Shown: piece after piece, positions 48,432 through 59,290 of the stretch
How the letters are laid out: the number at the start of each line of letters is the position of its first letter
How positions within the stretch are numbered: position 1 is the stretch's first letter
Assembly (NCBI RefSeq): GCF_030848805.1
Contig: NC_092362.1
Location: 20,498,084 to 20,562,083, forward strand
Reading direction: 5' to 3'
Length of the DNA stretch: 64,000 nucleotides
Origin: Temnothorax longispinosus
Taxonomy: Eukaryota > Arthropoda > Insecta > Hymenoptera > Formicidae
The notes under the pieces: model-generated
Told to the model about the DNA's origin: nothing
Databases searched by the model: none
What the model saw: only the letters and a program-made list of their open reading frames with translations
Program-made: the position numbers and the translations under genes

Positions 48432-51400
48432 CTGTGACAGTTCGCCGGGTTTGTGACAGAGAACCACGACTTTATCAATATTGGGTACCCTGGCGATCAC
48501 CTTTTCAACTTCCGTGAAATCGACACGATGACCCCTAATCTTGATCTGCGAATCCACTCGTCCTTCGTAAATTACCGAGTCTTTGACAATTTTAGCGTAA
48601 TCACCCGTACGGAAGATTTTTGGATATTCTGTAGACATCAGTACATTTTTAAATGCGTAATAAAGTCGTAATTCTTTCCACTAAAGAAAACGCGACGTTT
48701 CGCTTGTAAGGGAAACTAAGATTATGAATAGGAGAATTTGTAGGTCGCAGCGAATACTTCAAGTTCGAAAGACATAGAATTCGATCTTCTTGTTGTGTTA
48801 TTTTATTTTCTCACCTGGATCAATGGCATGAGGATTGTCCAAAAATTTATGTGTGTCTCGTTCGCATATATAACCCGCGGCAAGATTTCTTCCAGCCACG
48901 ATCAACTCTCCGACTTCTCCCTGGGGGATCAGTCGCAAGTCCTTGTTCACGAGATAAATTATGCAGTTGTCGATCGGCTTTCCTGCAAAGACACAGCGAG
49001 CCATGTAAATGTTGTTTAGCGATTATTATTTATTAGTAATAGTAATCTACTGAAATAGACTTTTACACTGAGAGAATTTTCTCTTAGAATTTACCCTGAA
49101 ATCATGGTAGTTGTGGGACAACATGTATCCACCAAGAATTTTATGCGAGCTATTCTGATTAATATCTACCACAATAAAAAGTATTAATATCTATTGCATT
49201 AAAATATAAAATATGTTTGATTAATTTTACTAAAATATATCTAGAAAATTTCAATAATTTTTCAAAATTTACTAATCTGCTTGGTAATTTTTATCACGTT
49301 GTTTGTAAAATGTTTTTTGTATATTTCAAAAATTCCTTGGTTGCCAAGTTGTCCCAAGTTTATAGTGAATTTAAGGGTAAAATATAACAAAAAATTCTCT
49401 CCCTGTATTTATTAACTTAGAATTAATTATTAAATGTTGTTATATGCTTTGTTATATTGTTATATTAATTATTTAATTATTTTGTTACTTTTATAACATT
49501 ATTTTATTTTTTTAACTTTATTTTATTAGTTTTACCGATTGGCACTTTCTCCATCCCTTGTAATTGTTCCCGTTTGTTTAATAGGTAATATGTAACGTCA
49601 CCCATGACTTCCGTGCTACCGTAGAAATTAGCTAATATCTTGCCCTTGTTGTCAAACGTGGTGAAAAATTGATTGGCCAATGCGACCGACAAAGTTTCTC
49701 CGGAACAAACCCAGAGTTTCAAGCGATCGAGAACGTTGTCATTATCCTGTGCAAAGCAACGACAGACCGTATATCAAATCCAAGGTGTTGCAAAGCGGTG
49801 TACATTCATATCGTGTAAATCATAACCGTGTCTCAGGTGTCTCGATTTGCGATAAAAATAATATACAAATTTTCTAATCCGCTTAGGATAATAAGCATGT
49901 TTTTTATTATCCTTTAATTAATTTACTGACACCTGTCAATTAACACCTTATTGACACAGATACTTCGATAGCATGACTTTCGCTAATTAAACATTTAATC
50001 GAATGCTCGTAATCCGCGTTGGGTAATTTACAAGCGCGAACTTATATTGATTAGTGGAAAACTTCGCAATTATGACACGCCGATATGAAAATCGCAGAAT
50101 TGTGAAAGCGTTGATTCTTATTTATTCAATATACAATTGCTTCGCATGTACGTTTTGTAATTTGCTTAAGCGTGACGAATAAAGCGTGTCTAACGTTTCC
50201 AAACTAATGTTGAAATGCTAAAAGTAAGAGGCTGCTTAAGATCTTTGCGAGTATTAAAGGAAAAACGTCCACACGTCTTATGCCTTATCATCGATGTATA
50301 GTGAATTATTATCATCATTATGAGATATTGAAAGTTACTCATTTTAATGGTCAGGAAAGCACGTTGTTCGTAACCTTTCGTATAATGTTGCGTAAAATCA
50401 CGATTAAAATTTCCGAGAAATTTACGTAATAATAATAGGTTCGCCTATCTTGCGATAAATTACATGGTGAATATAACTTTACATACTCACTCGCAAGTCT
50501 AGATACATGAGCAATGAACGCAACAACGATGGCACAAGGACTAAGCGTTGTATCTGAAATATAGATAATTTTTTTTGTCATAAATTAAGTTATATCACAT
50601 GTACACGATTCATGTGATTTACCCATTACATTAGACAACAGATGGCAAAAGATTTCATAAAATTGTAAATTAGCTAGAGTTTACCGAAAACTTTTTGATC
50701 AGTATTTATTCAGTTCATTTTCGAACTGTTGTTGTAACTGTTGTTGTTTTTTACTAATTGCATTATGTTAAAATTATAGCCACCAAATATATTTTTATGC
50801 CATTAATTATTTAAAAGAAAAACAAAAATAGTAAATCTAGTCTCATAAAGATATGTGGTAACTTAACTTGTCAACAATAAATTAGTGAGTTTTTACCTGA
50901 TGTTCTTCTAAAAGCGGTACTAACTTTTCCGGATCTTTAGTCACGCTTTTCGGGATAATTACTAGGGTACGGCTTTGTAAAAGAGGTCCCCAAATTTCGG
51001 GAACACTATCGACGAAAGTAAGGGAAGTTTTAAAAACACATCGTTTTTCATCATCAGCGAATGGAAGTTCCCTCCATTGCCATTGTAGACGATTCAATAG
51101 AGTAGCATGCGGTATAAGCACACCTTTAAGAAGATAAATGTGTATATTACAAACAATTATGCTCTTCCAGATTCTTGCTCTTTTACAAACTATAAATTCA
51201 CAATTTGCTACTTTTGTCTTATATTTTTCTATAATTTAAATGAGGGTTTATATCCTTTTACAGAAACACAGTTCTTATTTGCCACGTATGAACATGATAT
51301 TGTAAAAATAATAAAAATATACTGTTACGACATTTAGTAACAAATAACGTCAATTTATAATGAATAAAACGAGTATGCACGCGTTAAATTGTATTCTTTA

Positions 51401-53961
51401 CATTGTATTATATAATTAGTATCTATAATAAAATGTGGTATTATTACCTTTGGGAATTCCTGTACTTCCGGAAGTATAAAGAACAATAGCGAGTTGATTC
51501 AAGCTCTCTTTAGTTTGTAATGCATCTTCCTGTTCTTGTTTAGCTTTCTCCAAAAGTTGTTCATACGTCATGACTAAAGCTCCCTCATAGATTGATGAAT
51601 CCGCTAAAAGCAGAATCGTATTTTGAGTTAATTGTTCATATTGAAGGAATAAATAGAAGCGGAGAAAATATCAATTATCTATTATTTTCAATTATGTCCA
51701 ATCAAAATGAAGGTTCTTTCGCACATATTTATAGCTGAAAGAATAAAAAATCTCAAGGTTCTTTTGCGCATATTTATAAAACTGAAGGAATAATAAAATC
51801 TATCCGCGTTCTGCAAATTGTTTTGAAATAATCCATCATTCGCTTTCAAAGTAATGCTGTTAATCCTCTGGGTAAAAACTAATCATCATAATAGATCTAT
51901 ATATATTGCGAAAATTGCGCGAGAAATCACATAAGTGTGGTAAGAAAGAATTATGACGTAGATATCTCACAATTATTCAATCCTTTATCTGCTTCATCCA
52001 CATATTGTACATTAGTGGCGAACGCGTAGGTTTGATAGCATCGTTTTGACGTCATTAAGCTGGCACAGTCATTTTAGTATAATTAAATTTATAAAATTTG
52101 GCTTTTGGAAGTATGCTTTACTAAACTTCAAAAAAATATTTGTTTAAACTGGATAAATGTTATTGTCATATGTATTTGTATGGAGTCTATATAACTGTGT
52201 AATTATAATTGAGGCGTTATTTCACTATCAACCAATAGTTGAAAAATGTTGTTTCTGTGACTATATTTTTATAGTATTCAGTACTACTTTAGTTCCTATT
52301 ACTTTGTAAAACTAGTTGCAAGTACTTAAATTTCAGAGTTGTCAAATTATAGTTGCCACAACTATTTCGTTTTTTCTCAGTGTATATATTATATATACTA
52401 TGTATATCATATTTTTTATATGTCGTATATATCACATATATCACTACACTCGCTATTTTTTTGCTAATTAATTGCTCTATTTTCGATTTTTTTGTTTTGG
52501 TCGATTTGCTAAAAACAATGGCTGTGCTAGCTTAAGACTAGAGGAAGCACAGTCATTATTTTTAGCAAATCAGCTGGAGCAAAAAAATCGGAAATAGAGC
52601 AATTAATTAGCAAAAAATTTCAATTAATTTTTATATAAGTCATTCAATTGTGCCGAAATGGCTGTGCCAGCTTAATAGACGTTTGGTTTTGATTGATGGT
52701 AATCACGTTAATTTACTATAAAGTTGAAATATTTTTAAATAATGAAATTATGAGATTTTGTATAAAATTTTGGTAGATCTCGTACAAATTGAAATCAATA
52801 TAAAATAATTAAAATCAATGATGTGAAATTATTACATTAACACTAAATAAAGTGAAAATAATATAACTTAATTATTTTTGAATATTTTATATTTTCATTA
52901 AAGGAATAAAACTAAAAATTGTGGTATTTTCAAATCCTATATATTTAAAGATATTATAGCTTCGCATGAATTAGATTAGAGCAACATATTATCTTTTCTA
53001 TATTCACATTATGGATATTATAACAAACGACAAATCACTTATTTAAGATTAACTATTATAGAATTCTAAGATTAATAATTTAGGATTAAAAATATTATTA
53101 AAGTTTAATCTTTAGAAATTAACAAACATTAATATTATAAAACATTGGCACATTTCATATTTAACTGATTCTTCTATTTTCTAGATAAAAGCAATAAAAC
53201 TGCATAATAGATAAAACTGGAATAAGAGATAGGTAAATAACTAAATAGGTAAATAACTAAAAACAAGATAAAAAATTACATAAAATTAAATGTAGAAATC
53301 GAATAATGATAAACTAAATTTGTTATGATATTTATTTTGGAACACTTGTACGATGTAAAAGAGGACATTTACCTCCTTCCTCGACCACCACTATTAATGG
53401 TTGCGCTTCTTCGATAATGTGTTTCACTCTAGACATCGGAAATTCCGCGTCCAAAGGTAGATAAGCCATTCCTGCTTTCAGTACACCAAGTAATACAGTT
53501 GGGAGCCGATGCGACGGTTTCATGCAAACAGCTATTAATGACTGAGAAGTTGTTTCAGTCTTTTCATACTTTTGTAAACCTCGTGCCAACTGATTGGTGA
53601 TGTTATCCAATTCTTTAAAAGACAGCACGTATTTCTGGCCGGCGTCATCTGTATCGAGTTTCCAACAATGTTTAGATATAGATTTTCTTTCCATACAATG
53701 TCCACATTATCTCGTAGGCATTATAGATTTAATACAACTGGTTATTTAAATTGTCAAAAATCATATTCTAGACCACTTTCTCGATGTGACTTCTATTATA
53801 TTTTATATCGAGAAGCAAAACTCCTTACCTTCGTAATATAACGCGGTTTGATTTGGATGGACTTTTGCTGCACGACTGAATAATTCATGCACTAAATCTT
53901 TTTCCTGATTTCTTCCTGTCTGCTGACCTCTTAAAATCGATTGCTGCTGCAAAGTACCCAT
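48432..53961 (-). CDS. ebony: Ebony-like N-beta-alanyl-dopamine synthetase, copy 3 (exons 1-8; 3' part in gap)
   Basis: Visible coding exons: 53829-53961, 53373-53648, 51448-51603, 50897-51123, 50491-50553, 49536-49746, 48815-48982, 48432-48628. They give 1431 nt (477 residues) of adenylation domain with GT-AG introns. This copy has the canonical A3 VLYTSGSTGIPKG, TFVDS at the pocket Asp, NFYGSTE, RTGD and an A8 without the extra residue (GRVDSQ, as in Drosophila). The end of the adenylation domain, the carrier and the amine-selecting domain should lie in the 500-N gap. The 5' UTR acceptor is at 54014-54015. It sits nearest the only convincing promoter/non-coding exon (58709-59122). It is the best candidate for the functional, ancestral ebony, assuming the hidden exons are intact. 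Confidence 0.9.
49066..49405. mobile_element. 340-bp MITE in ebony copy 3 intron 6
   Basis: The ends CACTGAGAGAATTTT and AAAATTCTCTCCCTG-like are inverted with some mismatches, and TA flanks both sides (49064-49065 and 49406-49407). It is absent from units 1 and 2. Probably Tc1/mariner-type. Confidence 0.65.
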
Positions 53962-54238
53962 TTTCAAATGTTCGTAGAAATTGTAACTGCTTGCTTCAAA
54001 TGTTAGCAAAGATCTAAAATTTAATTTAGAATGAAAATTAATAAGCACGTATTTATTATTGAATGTATAAACATACATATTAATATACTTTCGAGGGTAA
54101 AACCTTGCTTTTTGAAGTTGATAGTTTTATAGAGATTAATTGATTATTTTATATGAATTTTTTATATTTTGCAAAACAAAAGTTTACATTTTGTGATAAG
54201 ATTTGTGACAAGAAGTGTGTAAAGAAATATTGATACGC

Positions 54239-55302
54239 ACACGGAAAAAAACAGTATGGTGTTGGCACACACAAGTCTGATTGTGTCAACCAGATTTAAT
54301 AGTATAAAAATATGGAACAACCAATTATGTGTTTGCTGCAACCACATCAGAGCAATTGTCGATAGCTATATTGCAGCAGTGCGACGATACCTTGTTGCTC
54401 CAACAAAACTGTTTCTTGATACTTCAATTACAAATATTTTAATGGCAACTGTATTATTTGGTTGGCTTAGATAATTCTTGATGTAGTATAAAAGTAAATC
54501 GCTATCACTGCACCATTGCAGTGGTTACTGTAAATACGAACATATAAATTTACCGCTAATCCGTAATGACGAAATAGAAAATAATGAAGTCGACACAACG
54601 AACTTCTCAGCCAGCGTACTTACTTATAGACGCGTATGTATACACTTGTACTTATATGCTCTTATATTTGCAGTAAACCGTCTTTGTATCAGCGATGCTA
54701 GGATAATGCGCGCTATTAACACGTTGCAACGTATGCAAGGAAACGCGACTCGTGATTCACTAGTTCACTTACAATTAGTTTACTATGCGCTAAAAAATGT
54801 GCGCTATCACATGTATGTACATACACATTTGTAGTTGCGTGCGTAGTGAATCGCTTTTGTTTTCTGACATCGTTGCTTAAGGGCCAAAGCACATAACATG
54901 GCGTAGCGATATATGACAGTCGTAGTCGTGGACATAAGTAACGCACATGTTTTGGCGTATCCTGACTGTCAGAATACGTCAAAGCTTGTGCGTTACTTAT
55001 GTCCACGACTACGACTGTCGTATATTGCTATATACGCCATATGTTATGTGCTTTGGCCCTTAGCATCCCGATTGATGCAACTATATTGATAGATAATTCA
55101 CTCATAATAAAAGGTTCTGAACTAAGTTTTGGTTGTGGCAACCAAATCACGCGCAACTACGTTGATGCAGTTGACACATAAATTAAAAGTCATATCAACC
55201 ATACACATAATTACCGCTCAAAATTAACTAGGATGATGCAGCTAGGTTGCTTATATACAACTAAATTTTTTTGGTTGTGTGCACTATATTTTTTTTCCGC
55301 GC
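54239..55302. mobile_element. Enlarged CACGGAAAAAA MITE 5' of ebony copy 3
   Basis: The left end CACGGAAAAAAACAG and the right end TTTTTTTTCCGCG match the MITE at 13069-13242, but about 0.9 kb is inserted between them. The first inserted part (54290-54550) matches 21690-21920 and 44760-44990. The second contains the palindrome at 54881-55060. Nested growth is likely. Confidence 0.5.
54881..55060. mobile_element. 180-bp palindromic MITE with GGGCCAAAGCACAT ends
   Basis: The arms start GGGCCAAAGCACATAACATG and end with the near-complement, with the loop near 54970. TTAA precedes it (54877-54880) and TTAG follows, so the target duplication is uncertain. Confidence 0.75.
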
Positions 55303-57892
55303 ACGTTAATTTATTTTAGAGATAAATTATTTTTTTATTAAAATGCTCAATTGTACTAAATATTTGTGTCTGAAAATAATACATAGTTGCATAAGTAATA
55401 TATACATAATACATGGTTGCATACTAAAAATCTCGGGTACTCGCAACTCATGCGTTCGCGTAAAAGAGTCACGGTGCGGTTTCGCTCCGCGCGTACTTGG
55501 CGTGAGACACTACCGTGCCTCTTGATATATTATGTAAGACTGCTAGGATGTTACCATAGAGAGAAATCTGAAAAAGAAAGGGCAGCTCTTTGGTGGACAA
55601 GTCACATAATCGCAAAATCAATTCTCTCTCAAATAATCGTCAACATTAGGATAACCGTGATGTTTCACATTCAAAAAGAAATGTTTGTCTTAATAAACGA
55701 TCATAATGATCTTGAAGCAACTGCTAATAATTAGTTAAAATTGATAACTTTATCTTTATTTAGTATAACTAAAAAATTATAAGTTTCTTTTCAATTATCG
55801 CTGTGAGATAATGGGTTACACTACCCATTTGATTTTTATATTATTAAAACAGTTTGCATTATGCGTAATCAATTATCGATTTTGTTAAAAATTAAAAATC
55901 AATTGGATTAAGTCTATATTAAATAAATAGTTAAAATTCCCACAGGAACAGTACACAATAATGGCAAGATATTTACAAGACAAGCGTTATTAACGTATTT
56001 GTGATAAAAAAATATCTTTGTTTGCATTCCTGAATTATACTGTAGCATTAAAACACACCAGTAAACTCTAAGATATGAGACGTTTGTTTTTTCTTTACAC
56101 GTGTTACGGTAGTGTTGTCGGCGGAAGGAAAAAAGGAGTCTCGGAATTCCGTCTCGCCTTGACTCGATAAAAAGAAACAGAAATTCACATATAGAGGAAG
56201 GTTGTTCATACACACGTTAAGATGCGTACAATATTCGCACGTCGCACTTATAATATATTCAATGCTATCAATAAAACGCGAACACTGTTAGAAACGAAGG
56301 AAATAAGTAGCGAATCGTTCAATCATAATATGCCGAGATGCATTATTCAAACATTTTAAAACGGGATTTTAAAATTAATAATCTAATTTTAGTCTTGACG
56401 ACTAAATTACTAAATGACTAAACTTATTGTTATCCCGTGAGCATCCTAATGATAATAATTGCTAACATTGAGTAATTTTTGGTAATTTTGGTAAACTGAA
56501 AATAATTTTCTTAATTTCTGTCATAATTTTTCAATTTAAATTGATTTTTTAAATTTAATTTGATGAGTATTATAATATCTTCAAGTCTTAAGCGCATTTC
56601 TTAATATTCTGTACAGTAATGGATCAAATCGATTATAACGTAAGTGCTACGATTCGTGGCAATGTCGAATAAAGATTCGTAAGTTTTATTATATTTTTTT
56701 TTGTTTTAATTTATTTAGTACTTGCCATTATATTGTTCGTTTTTTAAAGTTTTCTAAATGTAGTTTGTTACGTTATTTTGTAAATTCTTTTATGTATTAA
56801 AGTTTTTGAAAATGTTTTTTTAAGGTTCGGGCCTTATTATACTACCATATTTTAATAAAGCCCAAAGTAGACTTTTTTTAAATTTGTCTATAAAATGTTT
56901 ATTTGAGAAAGAATTATCGATATATATGTTTTTTTATTTAGAATAAAATAAAGTTTAATACCTACAAGGCCTTTTTATTATAATTTATTAATCAACTACA
57001 ATAATTTATTTTTAAATAAGGTAGGGGTCTTATTTGCCACCAGTACCTTATAATAACATTGAGATCCTATTAATTTGTGCGAGAATAGCTAATGAAACTT
57101 ACATAAGAGGTCAAAAACGGCGGCGACCGTGGCAATAAACTTGTATTCTTTCGTAGTAGTCTAACCGTCCAATCTGTGCAGATATGTTATAGACAGAGAG
57201 GATTGTTTCTTACACAAGAACACATTTATTCGACGAATATAGAAAACGGGCTAACTAAGAACCAGGCGCGGTAAATAATGCGCAAAAGTTTTATTTTTAT
57301 TTCTATTTTACATATCTTCCAACCTTGACTGCGCGCCGATTAAATTTTTCAGACTTGAAACACATTTATTGTTTATAACTATATCGAATGGTAGAAAGCT
57401 CCTTCAGAATGTCAAAATAGATTTCGTTAATAGTACAATGTCATTGTTAGAGTTAATTTTGTTAGATTTCTCTTTGATATGTATCATTTAAGAGATCAGT
57501 CTCTTTTGATAATTATGATCATGATCTAAAATACAAGTATTCTTCTAGTCAAATGAATAATTGTATTGTATAATATGTTTAGACTTTCAGACCACTGAAT
57601 TGATTATTTAATATTTTTTATATATTACGTGGTAATGTATATTTTAGATATAGATTTTGCAAGAGTTGAAGCAATGATGAATCATAATGGTTAATGTATT
57701 TTTTTTTTAAAAAGAACTCATTTAATTTTATTATCGTATATATATAAGTAGGTAATTCTGTTGTATGTATAATAGTAATGTGGAAATTTGTTACGGAATT
57801 TGTAAGAAATTTTAAGATCGGTAGGTTGATATAAATTGTGAACTGTCTAATATTTTACAAAAAAATTTAAATAATATTTTTGTATAATAAGC

Positions 57893-57925
<33 letters not shown>
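55303..57925. other. Non-coding 5' flank of ebony copy 3
   Basis: Shared fragments of the other units in order, joined by deletions. Collinearity with 15950-16070 ends near 56350 and continues with a match to 21115. A second jump near 56668 goes to about 22520. A CpG-bearing stretch (55440-55530) is private. No coding exon was recognised. If the exon at 58709-59099 belongs to copy 3, this would be part of its first intron. Confidence 0.45.
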
Positions 57926-57929
<4 letters not shown>

Positions 57930-58135
57930 GGTCCAGAGGTATGTTCCGGGACTGTTTACGTTTTTTGAAATGTACAGTCCTGGAATATAACGCATATATA
58001 TGTAATCAGATTCAAAAAACTGTCCCGAAAATTGCCGTAGGACATGAATTTTTTCCAGGACAGTCCTGGAAACTGCCAAATGTCCCGGAATATACCGATA
58101 TCAAAAATAAAAGTTCTGGAACATACTTCCGGACC

Positions 58136-58139
<4 letters not shown>
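57926..58139. mobile_element. 214-bp MITE with TGTAGGTC ends (unit 3 right edge)
   Basis: Near-identical to 25891-26105 and likewise embedded in TA repeats (57897-57925 and 58140-58167). Unit 1 lacks it at the matching place near 24748. Confidence 0.75.
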
Positions 58140-58169
<30 letters not shown>

Positions 58170-58708
58170 AATGTATTAAGACATGTTCTTGGTGTATAAA
58201 GTAAAAGACAAATATTTATTTTGAATCAGAATTAATATAAGCATAATTTATATGATTATATTTTTTTTTTATATTTTAATATGTAAATTCACCCTCTGAA
58301 GTATATCAACATGCATTATTTATATAAATTGTTCTTAATATAATAAAATATGCCGCCGTTATAAGCATCTATTACTCGAATTACGCGGTACTTTTTTATG
58401 AATATTACATAGAAGAGTTAAGCACATAAAAAAAGATTACTAGTTTTTGAATAATACTTTAAAAATTTTAGTCGCGTAAAAATAAAACCGTGCAAAAAGA
58501 TTAATGCTCTGGGTATTAATAATAATTAAATATTCTAAATTTATCGTAGAGAAACATTCAATTTTTAATACTTGCACTTATTATCTATTATATCATACTA
58601 TATGTATATGGCAATAAAAGCTATTTTTTATTAATTTACCGTTTAATTTATTAGTACACTGTAAACCTCTTCCGCGATTCACACTTCATCATGTCAAGAC
58701 TCACTCAC

Positions 58709-59099
58709 CTTATCACACTATTCTGCCTGACTTTTTATGTGTCTCCAGCAATCAACAATTTCAGCAAGCGCTAACACTTGTACGTCGTCGCTCGCACTGC
58801 CAACGACTGTCGAAATAAAATAATTCCGGTTCCCTTTCACTCGTACATATCTTTACCCGAACACTTATTTCACTCAGCAGTTTCTTTCTGAAGGCACGAA
58901 TTCGTTAATTTGTTCTATCTCTTTTACTTTGTGTCTTTTCTTTTCTTCTCTTGATGTTTTCTATCCGGTTATTCCGGTTATGTCCTAACTCTTCTTCTTC
59001 GACGCAATTCAGACAACTTGGCGATGCGATTTTTGTGGCGAGATTTTAACGTCTGATCATCAGCGGGCTGGTTACTAAAAGAGAATGCTTCCTTCGGTT
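58709..59099 (-). other. Candidate non-coding first exon (5' UTR) of ebony
   Basis: Minus-strand stretch from a predicted start about 23 bases after a TATA box to a strong splice donor AAG|GTGAGTGAG (donor GT at 58707-58708). It is purine-rich and less AT-rich than its flanks, has only short open frames and looks like an insect 5' UTR. The nearest downstream acceptor on the same strand that precedes a coding exon is the ebony copy 3 UTR acceptor at 54014-54015, about 4.7 kb away. It has no counterpart in units 1 and 2. It could instead belong to another transcript. Confidence 0.5.
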
Positions 59100-59114
59100 G
59101 ATACTACATGTACT

Positions 59115-59122
59115 CTTATATA
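59115..59122 (-). promoter_or_regulatory. TATA box of the candidate ebony promoter
   Basis: TATATAAG on the minus strand, in a CpG-bearing context, 23 bases before an initiator-like TATCAACC with the A at 59099. A donor-bearing UTR-like exon follows. The spacing is slightly short of the usual 25-31 bases. Confidence 0.5.
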
Positions 59123-59290
59123 GAACCGACCACGAGACATTGTTTGCGTTGTCCCCTATACCGCCACCACTATTAGCTCTGCAACTCTGCGTCACTTTGT
59201 CGAGCGCTATTTGCCCCTCATTAACGTTTTCTGGGATCACCGACGCGCGAGCATGATTTAGAACTTTTTCCCAGACCTTCCGCATAACTT
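59123..59290. promoter_or_regulatory. CpG-richer region upstream of the TATA box
   Basis: Clearly richer in G+C than the surrounding DNA. The minus-strand open frame at 59046-59285 (79 residues) lacks any family features and lies across the presumed promoter, so it is taken as incidental. Confidence 0.35.

Larger units (their letters stand above)
46222..58204. repeat. Segmental tandem duplication, unit 3 (ebony copy 3 block)
   Basis: This is collinear with units 1 and 2 but shorter. The gap hides about 2.1 kb, and two deletions remove the LINE region (junction near 56350) and the part equivalent to 21465-22520 (junction near 56668). It lacks the intron 2 element and the foldback element shared by units 1 and 2. 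The match to unit 1 ends at about 58204. Confidence 0.85.

Noticed and set aside
59046..59285. 79-residue minus-strand open frame
   Set aside because: No family features; it overlaps the TATA box and presumed 5' UTR, so coding is unlikely.
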